11,812 bases of DNA from Gammaproteobacteria bacterium (GCA_030426065.1 JAUHZH010000024.1:1-11812), one strand, 5' to 3'. Shown: positions 1 through 8,015, numbered from the stretch's first letter. Notes: generated by a model from the sequence alone, not told the origin. Numbers and translations are program-made.

Positions 1-1
1 A

Positions 2-643
2 GACCTGCAAGCCGAATTGCAAATCATGAAGGCAGAACACACCCAATCCATGTCTTACCTGAACACCAGAAAGACTGAGTTGGAAGCCAACTTGGACCGC
101 AAGCAGCTTCAAATCAAACAGTCACAAGCAGAAGTGGTGAAATTGCAAAGCCAGATTCAATCATTGGGCGCTGACTCAGAGCAGATGGTTCCTGAAGTGA
201 TGGCTTTGGCCAACAGCATCAAATCGACCATCACCACTGGCATTCCTTTTAAGGTGTTGGAACGCATGAGCGTGATCGAAGGCATCGAGCGCGATTTGGA
301 AGGCCGCAAAGTGACTTCTCAGCATGCCATCAACCGCTTGTGGGCTTTTCTCGAGGATGAAATGCGATTGGCTCGTGAAAATGCCATCTATTCTCAAACC
401 ATTGAACTGAACGGTGAGCAAGTGTTGGTTGATGTGGCCAAATTGGGTACCGTCCTGATGTATTTCAAAACACGTGATGACATTTATGGCCAAGCTGTTC
501 GACAAGGCGCCAACTGGCGATTTGAGGTGTTCACTGATGCCGAAAACACCGAAGCCGTTGCCACTTTGTTCGACTCTTTGAAAAAACAAATCCGCCAAGG
601 CCTGTTCAACTTGCCTTTGTCATTAACCGCAACAGGTTCATAA
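2..643 (+). CDS. DUF3450 family periplasmic coiled-coil protein (5' partial)
   Basis: The reading frame is open to the window edge and starts outside it. Its first in-frame possible start (TTG at 17) is internal, because coiled-coil sequence continues upstream. About 40 residues, including the expected signal peptide, are probably missing; family members are about 250 residues. Visible are a long charged helical stretch rich in Lys, Glu, Gln and Leu (17-170), a second helical segment, and a small C-terminal domain with the motif ELNGEQVLVDVAKLG (404-448). DUF3450 proteins are regularly encoded directly upstream of ttpC in TonB2 clusters, so a periplasmic accessory role in TonB energy transduction is inferred; no biochemical function is shown. 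The stop overlaps the Shine-Dalgarno of the next gene. The C-terminal domain resembles part of the neighbouring TtpC (see findings). Confidence 0.85.
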   Translation, partial: DLQAELQIMKAEHTQSMSYLNTRKTELEANLDRKQLQIKQSQAEVVKLQSQIQSLGADSEQMVPEVMALANSIKSTITTGIPFKVLERMSVIEGIERDLEGRKVTSQHAINRLWAFLEDEMRLARENAIYSQTIELNGEQVLVDVAKLGTVLMYFKTRDDIYGQAVRQGANWRFEVFTDAENTEAVATLFDSLKKQIRQGLFNLPLSLTATGS

Positions 644-653
644 GGATAAGATC

Positions 654-2030
654 ATGAAAAAAACCATTTCATTGTTATTGTTGACCCTTGCTTTGGCAGC
701 CACAGCTCAACAAACTCCCACAACAGAAGCTGCCGTTCAGCCCAGCATCCCAGCCGCTGACCCAGCACAGTCTCAAGCCGACATCATGTTGGCTTATAAG
801 AAGGAATACGCTTTTTTGAGCTCTCAGGTCAGCAACATCCAATCCCGCATACAAGCTTTTGATGTTCAGGCCAAAACCGAAAAAAGGCAATTGGAATCTG
901 CCATCAGCGCTTTGGAAAACCAATTGTTGTCTGCTGAAACAGAAGCCAGCAACCTCGAAGATGAAATTTTTCAAATCCAACGCAATTCCGAGTCAGCTCA
1001 AGACAATCAAGGCTTGATGGATTCCACCATTGTTCAAGCCGTCGCCACCATGAAAGAACATGGTGTCAAAGACTTGAGCGAGGACAGCGAGGCATCTGAC
1101 TTAACGAAAATCAAAAGTTTGGTGGCACATGCCATCAATGCGTTGCAAAAACAAGCCACCGTCAGCCGAGAAAAAGGCGCCTTCTTTTTGCCAGATGGCA
1201 CACAAGTCAACGGTGACTTGTTGCGCGTTGGACAAATTGCCACCTATGGCGAAAGTCCACAAGGTGGTGGCGTATTGGCTCCTGCCGGTGAAAAGCAGTT
1301 CAAAGTCTGGAAAGATGCACCCGCCATCAACGGATTGTTCTCAGGACAAACCAGTGCCACCTTACCCATCTTTTTGTACGAATCATCCATCAAGGCAATT
1401 GAAGAAAAACAAGACAAAACCATCCTGTCTGTGATCAATTCTGGCGGCGTGATTGCCTGGATCATCACGGTACTGGGTTTGTTTGCCTTGCTGCTGATTT
1501 TGCTGCGCATTTGGTTTTTGAAAAGCGCCTCTGCCAGCACCGAAAAGTTGCTGGCCCGCGTGGTTGAGAAAATCAAAAGCGGTGATTTGAAAGCCGCCAT
1601 TCAATACGCCAGTTCCAAGTCGTCTTCATCGGCCCGCGTTTTGTCCTCAGCGTTGCGCAACATCAACCGCGACCGCGACCATTTGGAAGACATTGTTTCT
1701 GAATCCATCCTCCATGAATCTGCTCAATTGAACCGCTTTGGCTCTTTGATCATGGTGGTTGCCACCGTGGCGCCCTTGTTGGGCTTGTTGGGCACCGTCA
1801 CCGGTATGATTTCAACTTTTGACATCATCACCGAGTTTGGAACCGGTGATCCCAAATTGCTGTCGAGCGGGATTTCCATCGCATTGGTGACCACGGAAGT
1901 GGGCTTGGCTGTGGCCATCCCTGCACTGATGTTTGGCAACATCTTGTCAGGATGGGCTGAACGCATCAAAGACGACATGGAAAAAGCCGCCCTCAGGGCC
2001 ATCAACGTATATCAAAAAGTGGCGGAATAA
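654..2030 (+). CDS. ttpC: TtpC-like protein: ExbB/TolQ-family proton channel subunit with periplasmic N-terminal extension
   Basis: 458 residues, about twice a normal ExbB. Residues 1-19 form a signal peptide (MKKTISLLLLTLALAATAQ). Residues about 45-115 are a coiled coil, and 172-250 a small periplasmic domain. TM1 is near 264-288. A cytoplasmic loop follows, then the MotA/TolQ/ExbB core with TM2 (about 362-385, VAPLLGLLGTVTGMISTFD at 372-390) and TM3 (about 402-430, with TTEVGLAVAIP). This matches TtpC, the fourth component required by TonB2 systems in Vibrio, where it works with ExbB2-ExbD2-TonB2 in the inner membrane. Start choice: AAGGA at 642-646 lies 7 bases before ATG 654, and the signal peptide begins there. 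It lies 10 bases after the DUF3450 stop and 3 before exbB2, so they are almost surely cotranscribed. Confidence 0.9.
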   Translation: MKKTISLLLLTLALAATAQQTPTTEAAVQPSIPAADPAQSQADIMLAYKKEYAFLSSQVSNIQSRIQAFDVQAKTEKRQLESAISALENQLLSAETEASNLEDEIFQIQRNSESAQDNQGLMDSTIVQAVATMKEHGVKDLSEDSEASDLTKIKSLVAHAINALQKQATVSREKGAFFLPDGTQVNGDLLRVGQIATYGESPQGGGVLAPAGEKQFKVWKDAPAINGLFSGQTSATLPIFLYESSIKAIEEKQDKTILSVINSGGVIAWIITVLGLFALLLILLRIWFLKSASASTEKLLARVVEKIKSGDLKAAIQYASSKSSSSARVLSSALRNINRDRDHLEDIVSESILHESAQLNRFGSLIMVVATVAPLLGLLGTVTGMISTFDIITEFGTGDPKLLSSGISIALVTTEVGLAVAIPALMFGNILSGWAERIKDDMEKAALRAINVYQKVAE

Positions 2031-2033
2031 ACC

Positions 2034-2633
2034 ATGAACGTGTTCAGTGATGTCTTGGGATATTTGGGCTCGGGTGGCTATGTGATGCCACCCTTGTTCC
2101 TCGCCACCGTGGTTTTGTGGTGGACCCTGGGTTATCGAATGATGTCGTTACAAAGGGGTACCGTCAGGGGTACCCGCAACCTGGTGTACCGTTATTTGAA
2201 TGGCAAAATGCCAAGCAACAACGGCGTTCTGGTAAGGGCTTTGTACAAAGGCATGGTGTTGCATAAACAACAATTGCCTCACCTGCGCCGTCATTTGGAC
2301 GACGCGTTCAGCGAAGAAATGCGTGAAATCAGAAAGTACAAGGTGTTGATCACCACCATTGTTTTGGTGGCCCCCCTTTTGGGTCTTCTTGGCACCGTTT
2401 CAGGCATGATCGAAACCTTTGACTCCCTGGGTGACATGTCCTTGTTTTCGCAGTCTGGTGGCATCGCTGGTGGCATCTCACAAGCACTGATCACCACCCA
2501 GATGGGGTTGGCTGTTTCGATTCCGGGTTTGATCGTCAACGGCATTTTAGACAAAAAACAAAAGCAGCTGGAAATCGATCTGGCTCAATTGAAAGACATA
2601 TTGTGTAACCCCATTCCGGGTTTGGAGGCGTAA
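2034..2633 (+). CDS. exbB: ExbB2, TonB-system proton channel subunit
   Basis: 199-residue inner-membrane protein of the MotA/TolQ/ExbB family. TM1 is about 15-35, a cytoplasmic segment follows, TM2 is about 104-126 and TM3 about 143-170. The core motif VAPLLGLLGTVSGMIETFD (112-130) and the TTQMGLAVSIPG stretch in TM3 are the family signature. ExbB pentamers form the proton-conducting stator around ExbD, which energises TonB. Seventeen of 19 residues of the TM2 block match the upstream TtpC, while the DNA differs at many codon positions, so this is an old paralogy and not a recent duplication. The start has only a weak ribosome site (GGA at 2024-2026, 7 bases upstream), consistent with translational coupling to ttpC, 3 bases away. 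ExbB2-type identity rests on neighbours and the short N-terminus. Confidence 0.95.
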   Translation: MNVFSDVLGYLGSGGYVMPPLFLATVVLWWTLGYRMMSLQRGTVRGTRNLVYRYLNGKMPSNNGVLVRALYKGMVLHKQQLPHLRRHLDDAFSEEMREIRKYKVLITTIVLVAPLLGLLGTVSGMIETFDSLGDMSLFSQSGGIAGGISQALITTQMGLAVSIPGLIVNGILDKKQKQLEIDLAQLKDILCNPIPGLEA

Positions 2634-2635
2634 TC

Positions 2636-3046
2636 ATGCGTTACAGAGAAAGCAAAGAGACCGTTCAGGACTTAAACATTTCACCTTTGATTGACATGGT
2701 GTTCATTCTGCTGATTTTCTTTATGGTCAGCACCACCTTCGTCAAAGACATGAAGCTTGAACTGGAAAGGCCTTCGGCTTCCAGTGCCACCACCGCATCG
2801 ACCAAAGCGATTCGACTCTACATCGACAACGCCGGTGAGGTGTATATGGACGGTGAGAGCATTCGCATTTGGGTGATTCAATCGCGCTTGCGCGACTTAT
2901 TGAAGACCAAAACCCAAAAGTCAGTGTTGGTCGTCACCGATGAAAACGTGCCTTCGGGTAAGTTGGTTGAAGTGGTTGATCAAGCACGCTTGGCGGGTGC
3001 CACCGATGTCGGCGTGGCGACAGAAAAAGAAGTGGGTGCAGGCTGA
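2636..3046 (+). CDS. exbD: ExbD2, TonB-system proton channel subunit
   Basis: 136 residues, the usual ExbD/TolR length. A short cytoplasmic N-terminus leads into a single TM helix at about 15-33 with the motif NISPLIDMVFILLIFFMV. Asp20 corresponds to the conserved TM aspartate that carries protons in ExbD/TolR. The periplasmic domain (about 40-131) has the family pattern: a beta-strand IRLYIDNAGEVYMDGE, then a strand VLVVTDENVPSGKLVEVVD, ending at GATDVGVATE. The start has a strong site: GGAGG at 2624-2628, 7 bases before ATG 2636, overlapping the end of exbB2. Its TGA shares one base with the tonB2 ATG (TGATG), indicating translational coupling. The protein couples proton flow through ExbB to TonB in the inner membrane. 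Confidence 0.95.
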   Translation: MRYRESKETVQDLNISPLIDMVFILLIFFMVSTTFVKDMKLELERPSASSATTASTKAIRLYIDNAGEVYMDGESIRIWVIQSRLRDLLKTKTQKSVLVVTDENVPSGKLVEVVDQARLAGATDVGVATEKEVGAG

Positions 3047-3681
3047 TGAGCCAAACTAAGAAAAATGCAGTGGCTTTCGGCTCGATGGTGTTTGGCACCG
3101 TTTTGGTTCTGGGTACTTTGATCTTGATCAATGACTCCAAAGAGCACATGGATTCTGCCCAATCAGGTCAAGGCGTGAACATCAAAATCCAAAAACAAAA
3201 ACCCAAATCGCAACAGGAAGTGCGCAAGCCCAAACCCAAGCCGAAACCAAAAAGGAACAGACCGGCACCACCAACGCCTTTGTTGGGCTTGAACAGTCAA
3301 TTGTCCGGTTTGGACTTGGGCCTGCCTGATTTTTCAATGGAAGGATTGAATGGTTTGGACGGCGATTTGTTGGGTTCTGGTGACGGTGTGGTGATGACCG
3401 ATGACATGGTTGACCAAGCCGTCAAAGCCGTGGTTCAAACGCCCATGATTTACCCACCGAGGGCCCGGGCCAAGGGCATTGAAGGCTATGTGGTTTTTTC
3501 TTTGTTGATTGGCATCACCGGTGAAATCGAACAAGTCAAAGTGATTGAGTCCCACCCCCAAGGTGTGTTCGATGACGTTGCCACGCAAGGCATCAACAGC
3601 TGGAAATTTGAGCCGGCCCAATACCAAGGCAAATCCGTCAAGTCTTGGGCCAAACAACGGATAAGATTTGATTTGAGTTGA
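3046..3681 (+). CDS. tonB: TonB2-type energy transducer
   Basis: 211 residues. TM anchor at about 9-29, a basic proline-rich segment at 49-78 (repeated KPKPKPK), a Gly/Leu/Asp-rich linker at 79-116, and a TonB C-terminal domain at about 136-210 with the canonical YPPRARAKGIEGYV start and the WKFEPAQYQGK segment near the end. It spans the periplasm and contacts the TonB box of outer-membrane receptors. The short Pro-rich part fits TonB2-type proteins better than E. coli TonB1. The TM helix shows no histidine, unlike the SHLS motif of E. coli TonB. The start overlaps the exbD2 stop by one base. The next gene begins 5 bases after its stop, so the order is exbB2-exbD2-tonB2-TPR as in Vibrio TonB2 clusters. 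Confidence 0.93.
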   Translation: MSQTKKNAVAFGSMVFGTVLVLGTLILINDSKEHMDSAQSGQGVNIKIQKQKPKSQQEVRKPKPKPKPKRNRPAPPTPLLGLNSQLSGLDLGLPDFSMEGLNGLDGDLLGSGDGVVMTDDMVDQAVKAVVQTPMIYPPRARAKGIEGYVVFSLLIGITGEIEQVKVIESHPQGVFDDVATQGINSWKFEPAQYQGKSVKSWAKQRIRFDLS

Positions 3682-3686
3682 TCATC

Positions 3687-4838
3687 ATGAAATTGAAATG
3701 GTTGGGGCTGTGTTTGCTGTTATCCTTCAACACACATGCCCAAGAAGAGAATGCCCAAAAAGAGAGCGAAGAAGTCAACCACCTGGAGTTGGCTTCCTTG
3801 ATGTTAAAAGATGGCAATTTAGATCGGGCTGCTTTGGCCTTGTCACAAGTTGACATGGCACAGGAAGGGTTGGATGTACAACGCTTTCATGTGTTGTCGG
3901 GTTTGCTTTCGGTGCGCCAAGGCAACAACGCTGGCGCCATCACCGCCTTTCAAAAAGCCAAGCAAACAGGACCGGTTGACTCGGTGATTCATGTTTATTT
4001 GGCACAAGCTGCTTTTGCAGAAGAGCAATACCCTTTGGTGATTGAGTCATTGAACTTGGCAGGAGAAGCGGTGGCACGCATCCCTTCGGTTTATCACATG
4101 CGCGCACAAAGCCATTGGCTGATGAAAAACCACGCCATGGCACTGGCCGTTATGGACCAAGCCGCTCAGGTCTTTCCTGACGAGTCAGGCTTCATGCGCC
4201 GAAAAATCTTTTTCTTGATTGAGCTCGGCATGAACAGCGCAGCTGCAGAACTGGGTCAAGTATACCTGAAGCAACACGCAGCCGAAGCCAATGATTATGT
4301 CGCCATTGGCAATGCATTGCGCGTTTCGGGTGACTTGAATTTGGCCTTGCAGTTCTTGGAATTGGCCCATTTGAAATTCCCAGGTCACAAAGATGTGGCC
4401 AAGTCACTGGCTGCCGCTTACATCAACAATGAAGCCTATTTGTCGGCCGCCAAGATCGTCCATGACCTGGCCCTCAATGACAACAGTTTGTTGTCAGAAG
4501 CGGCTGAACTGTATCGTCGAGCAGGTCAACTGTTCATGGCTTTGAGTTTGAATGGTTTGGTCGAGAACCAAGAGCAAAAATTGACCCAACGACTGGCGTT
4601 GCTGATTGAATTAGAAAACTTCGAACAGGCTGCAGGCATGGAAAAAGACATCCTCAGGGTTCGCATCGACCAAGATGAAAACATCAAATATGCCTTGGCT
4701 TATGCCCTGTTCAAAGTCGGAAACTACAACCATGCGGAACATTATTTGGGTCAGATCACTGACAGCCAACTGTTCCAAAAAGCCATTGAAATTCGCAAAG
4801 TGATTGCTGAATGCCAAGCCGAAAGCTGGCGCTGTTGA
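3687..4838 (+). CDS. Exported TPR-repeat protein of the TonB2 cluster
   Basis: 383 residues from ATG 3687. An upstream in-frame TTG (3678) would overlap tonB2 and put three residues before the signal peptide, so ATG is preferred. The signal peptide is MKLKWLGLCLLLSFNTHA, with likely cleavage before Gln19. The rest is almost entirely helix-turn-helix repeats with tetratricopeptide spacing (conserved Ala/Gly/Tyr positions, for example ALRVSGDLNLALQFLELAH and AYALFKVGNYNHAEHYLGQ). The C-terminus ends in a short Cys-containing tail (CQAESWRC). A TPR protein follows tonB2 in the equivalent Vibrio and Shewanella clusters, so a periplasmic scaffolding role between TonB2 complex and receptor is inferred, not shown. 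The ribosome site is weak (GAG at 3675-3677, 9 bases upstream), suggesting coupling to tonB2. Confidence 0.88.
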   Translation: MKLKWLGLCLLLSFNTHAQEENAQKESEEVNHLELASLMLKDGNLDRAALALSQVDMAQEGLDVQRFHVLSGLLSVRQGNNAGAITAFQKAKQTGPVDSVIHVYLAQAAFAEEQYPLVIESLNLAGEAVARIPSVYHMRAQSHWLMKNHAMALAVMDQAAQVFPDESGFMRRKIFFLIELGMNSAAAELGQVYLKQHAAEANDYVAIGNALRVSGDLNLALQFLELAHLKFPGHKDVAKSLAAAYINNEAYLSAAKIVHDLALNDNSLLSEAAELYRRAGQLFMALSLNGLVENQEQKLTQRLALLIELENFEQAAGMEKDILRVRIDQDENIKYALAYALFKVGNYNHAEHYLGQITDSQLFQKAIEIRKVIAECQAESWRC

Positions 4839-4857
4839 TCTTTGTTTGAGACAGACC

Positions 4858-7380
4858 ATGAAAAATATAACCCTCATTGCATTGCTGCTGTGCTGTTGTC
4901 TTCCGACATGGGCACAAACTGAAAATAAAGCCTCAGTCACCTTTTATGTGTTCCTCACTGGCGGACCCTTGCCTGCCATTGATTTTTATGAAAATGACAC
5001 ACTGCTGGGCACCACGGATGGATACGGACGGGTTGAACTGTCGCTTTCAGCCGGCTCACATGTGCTATTAATGCGTTCTGAGTCAGATGATGTGTATCAG
5101 CATGAACTCACATTACGTGAAGGCGAAATCATGCAAGTCTTGGTGGACTTCAAAGTCAAAGGCGAAGCGCCCTTGGTTGACACCGAGTCTTCAATCGATG
5201 CCACCCATGTGACAGACAATGCAACTTCGGTTGATCAAGAGAACTTGGCCTCGGTTTCCTTCACTGGACGTGTATTTTCAGCTGAAAACCAACAAGGCAT
5301 CCCACGTGCCAAAGTCTTCATCAGTGGTCAATCCAACCACTTGACCACGGATGATGAAGGCCAATTCTCAACTGAGTTGACCGTCGGTACCTACAACGTG
5401 TCGGTCTTGCATTCACAATTCAACAGCCACATCCAAAACAACTTGATTCTGGCAGAAGGCCAAGACAACCATGTTGAATTGGAGTTGACCCCAGCCGGTG
5501 CAGAGTTGCCCGAATTTGTGGTCGTTGAACCCTACATTGAAGGCTCTTTGGCATCTGTTTTAGAGGAACGTCGGGCCAACAATTCGGTGGCCAATTACTT
5601 GAGCATGGAACAGATTTCAAAATCAGGTGACTCGGATGCCGCTGGCGCTTTGAAGCGGGTCACGGGATTGACCCTGGTCGATGGGAAATTCATCTTCATT
5701 CGTGGCCTGGGTGAGCGTTATTCAAGCACTTTGCTCAATGGAGCCAACATGCCAAGCCCAGACCCAACCCGACGCGTCGTACCTTTGGATTTGTTCCCCA
5801 CTGGCATCATCCAAAGCATCGAAGTCCAAAAGGGTTACAACGCCTCCTTGCCCGCTGAATTTGGTGGCGGTTCGGTGATTTTAGAAACCATATCGGTACC
5901 CGATGCCAACTTTTTGGGTATGGGTTTGTCCTACGGTCACAACACACAAACCACCGGTCAAGATGGCTTGAAAGGCAATGCGGGCGGGCGTGACTGGACC
6001 GGATTCGATGACGGCACCCGCAGCATGCCACGTGAATTGATTGAAGCCACAGAAGGGGACACCGAGTTGCGCCCTGCCAACCCTTTCTTTCCTGGCGGCT
6101 ATTCGCCAGAGGAATTGGAAGCGATTGGTGAATCGTTGAACAGCGATTATGATTTGCGCTATGCCACATTAGACCCCAACATCGGATTGGACTTGTCTGG
6201 CGGCATGCGATTTGAATTGGACAACGGCGCAGTCTTGGGTTTCTCATCAGCACTGGAGTACGGCAGTGACTATGAAAACCGCAATGAATTGAGGCGCTCT
6301 TATGTCTCCTCGGTGGTTGAATCTGACGAATTGTCAGACACCACCACAAGGAACATCAATGCCTCATTGTTTACCACCCTGGGTGCCGAACTCAGCGAAC
6401 AACACCAACTGGCCACCAACCTGATGTGGTTGCGCAGCACCGAAAGTTTCAATGAAATCGCCGAGGGCTTCAATGAAGATTTGGGTAACTCACGCCGAAT
6501 CTATGAGCTGCGCTGGACCGAACGTGACTTGGCCTCATTTCAGTTTTCAGGCGAACACAGCTTTCCGGTTTTGAATGACCTTTTGTTGAAATGGCAATAC
6601 ACCGACTCAGAAGCCAACTTCGACGAACCTGACAACCGCATTTATCGATACGATCGAACTGACGAAGGCCGATTCGTTTTCTCCACCCGCAACGATTCTA
6701 ATTCCAGGGTTTGGCGTGAACTCCAAGATTCGAGTAAAAACATCCGCTATGATTTGGCTTGGCCATTGACTTTGGGTAACCACCATGATCTGCTGTTTAA
6801 CTTCGGTCAAAACTGGGTCAATAAAGACCGTGATTCAGAAATCCGCCGGTTTGTTTTTGAAGACCGCGGCCCCTTGACCAATGACGCAGACAGTTCAGAC
6901 CCTTTGAGTCAAATTTTGAACCCTGATTACATCGCACCCAACGGCTATCAATTGATTGAGGTGACCCGTGCCACGGACAACTACAACGCTGCCTTGGACA
7001 TCAAAGCAAGCTACTTCAGCATCGATTATGCCTTCAAAGAAAACCTGCGATTCACCGCCGGTTTACGCGAAGAACGCTTTGAACAAACCGTGACCACTTT
7101 CCAGCTGTTTGACCCCAACCAAAGCCCCGTGGTGTCAGGCTTAACGGATTCAGATTTCTTTCCCGCATTTTCTGGCACATGGATTTGGCATGATCACCAA
7201 TTCAGAATCAATTACTCTGAAACCGCAGCTCGACCTGATTTCAAAGAACTCTCTCCGGCTCAGTTCAAAGATCCTGTGTTCAACCGCAACGTGATCGGTA
7301 ACCCAGACTTGGAAGTGGGCAAAATCAAACACTATGACATCCGATGGGACAAATATTTTTCAGCGGGCGAATTCATCTAA
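4858..7380 (+). CDS. TonB-dependent outer-membrane receptor, N-terminal 840 residues (interrupted by in-frame TAA)
   Basis: ATG 4858 is chosen because a signal peptide begins there (MKNITLIALLLCCCLPTWA, cleavage near 19); a TTG at 4804 lies inside the TPR gene. Domains: two carboxypeptidase-regulatory-like beta-sandwiches (about 25-98 and 131-212), a likely TonB box EFVVVEP (219-225), a plug (about 240-345) with IRGLGERYSSTLLNGA and FGGGSVILET, then beta-barrel sequence. TonB-dependent receptors take up substrates such as siderophores, cobalamin or oligosaccharides; nothing here identifies the substrate. It lies 19 bases after the TPR gene, at the end of the TonB2 operon, so it is probably a dedicated client of that system. 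The frame stops at TAA 7378-7380, but barrel sequence continues in the same frame (next feature). Without that part the barrel lacks its C-terminal strands and is probably nonfunctional. Confidence 0.9.
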   Translation: MKNITLIALLLCCCLPTWAQTENKASVTFYVFLTGGPLPAIDFYENDTLLGTTDGYGRVELSLSAGSHVLLMRSESDDVYQHELTLREGEIMQVLVDFKVKGEAPLVDTESSIDATHVTDNATSVDQENLASVSFTGRVFSAENQQGIPRAKVFISGQSNHLTTDDEGQFSTELTVGTYNVSVLHSQFNSHIQNNLILAEGQDNHVELELTPAGAELPEFVVVEPYIEGSLASVLEERRANNSVANYLSMEQISKSGDSDAAGALKRVTGLTLVDGKFIFIRGLGERYSSTLLNGANMPSPDPTRRVVPLDLFPTGIIQSIEVQKGYNASLPAEFGGGSVILETISVPDANFLGMGLSYGHNTQTTGQDGLKGNAGGRDWTGFDDGTRSMPRELIEATEGDTELRPANPFFPGGYSPEELEAIGESLNSDYDLRYATLDPNIGLDLSGGMRFELDNGAVLGFSSALEYGSDYENRNELRRSYVSSVVESDELSDTTTRNINASLFTTLGAELSEQHQLATNLMWLRSTESFNEIAEGFNEDLGNSRRIYELRWTERDLASFQFSGEHSFPVLNDLLLKWQYTDSEANFDEPDNRIYRYDRTDEGRFVFSTRNDSNSRVWRELQDSSKNIRYDLAWPLTLGNHHDLLFNFGQNWVNKDRDSEIRRFVFEDRGPLTNDADSSDPLSQILNPDYIAPNGYQLIEVTRATDNYNAALDIKASYFSIDYAFKENLRFTAGLREERFEQTVTTFQLFDPNQSPVVSGLTDSDFFPAFSGTWIWHDHQFRINYSETAARPDFKELSPAQFKDPVFNRNVIGNPDLEVGKIKHYDIRWDKYFSAGEFI

Positions 7381-7956
7381 TTGAGCTTTTTCTATAAAGA
7401 ATTCATCAAACCCATCGAGATGATCATCTTGCCAGGAGCGGCTGGCATCATCAGCTTTGAAAATGCCGATTTTGCAGAAAACCAAGGCATCGAGTTGGAG
7501 TTTTACAAAGACCTGTCTTTCATACGTGACAGCTGGGCAGACTTTTACATCAGCACCAACTTGGCTTACATTGAGTCTGAAATTCAGCTCAGCACCGACC
7601 GACCTGGGTCACAAACCAATAACTCACGACCACTGCAAGGGCAATCGCCGTATGTGGCGAACTTCCAATTCGGTTATGACAACAAAGAGCGAGGCATCAG
7701 CGCTTCGTTGTTATTCAATGTGTTTGGCAAACGCATCTCTGAAGCGGGCACATCGGGCTCTCCTGATGTCTATGAACAACCCTTCAGGCAACTGGATTTC
7801 GTTTACAGCCACAAGTTCGCTGAACGCTGGAAAATCAGTTTCAAAGCCAAGAACCTGCTCGATGATGACGTGGAGTTTCTACAAGGTGGGGAAATCACCC
7901 GCCAATACACCAAAGGCCGCAGCTTCGGTGTTGGTGTTTCCTATGACTTCTTTTGA
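7381..7956 (+). pseudogene. C-terminal 191 codons of the interrupted TonB-dependent receptor
   Basis: This segment continues the preceding frame with no shift: the residues before and after the TAA read KYFSAGEFI-stop-LSFFYKEFIKPIE, which is the expected receptor pattern (a strand, then FYKEF and a turn). It holds the last barrel strands and ends in SFGVGVSYDFF, a terminal aromatic residue typical of BAM-recognised outer-membrane proteins. Read through, the receptor would be 1032 residues. No Shine-Dalgarno or signal peptide precedes this part, and the TTG directly after the stop is an unlikely start, so it is not an independent protein. Options are a recent nonsense mutation (for example a TCA or TTA codon changed to TAA), a sequencing or assembly error, or readthrough. 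The uninterrupted downstream frame argues that the change is recent or artefactual. Confidence 0.85.
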
Positions 7957-7965
7957 TGCACAAGT

Positions 7966-7994
7966 GCAGTGACCACATCATCTGTGGTCACTGC
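7966..7994. terminator. Perfect 12-bp hairpin between convergent genes
   Basis: GCAGTGACCACA (7966-7977), a 5-base loop TCATC, then TGTGGTCACTGC (7983-7994), the exact reverse complement. It lies 9 bases after the receptor stop and 21 bases before the stop of the minus-strand hydrolase gene, the typical place for a bidirectional terminator. Neither strand has a clean T-tract after the stem, so classical intrinsic termination is uncertain. An mRNA 3'-end stabiliser, or a terminator without a U-tract, is equally possible. Confidence 0.55.
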
Positions 7995-8015
7995 GTCTCA
8001 AACTAAGCTCAAACC

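Noticed and set aside
1753..2420. Near-identical 19-residue blocks in TtpC and ExbB2 as a possible recent duplication
   Set aside because: The nucleotide sequences differ at many third positions and flanking residues diverge, so this is ancient family conservation of the ExbB core.
3225..3253. Short repetitive CCCAAA/CCGAAA stretch in tonB2
   Set aside because: It encodes the Lys-Pro repeat of the TonB spacer, so codon repetition explains it; no sign of a separate tandem-repeat element.
5807..6349. 180-codon open frame on the minus strand inside the receptor gene
   Set aside because: Composition is Arg/Pro/Cys/Ser-rich without domain-like pattern and it is antisense to a clearly coding region; a shadow frame.
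7381..7956. The receptor C-terminal part as an independent gene starting at TTG 7381 or ATG 7420
   Set aside because: No ribosome site, no signal peptide, and the sequence is a direct continuation of the barrel in the same frame.
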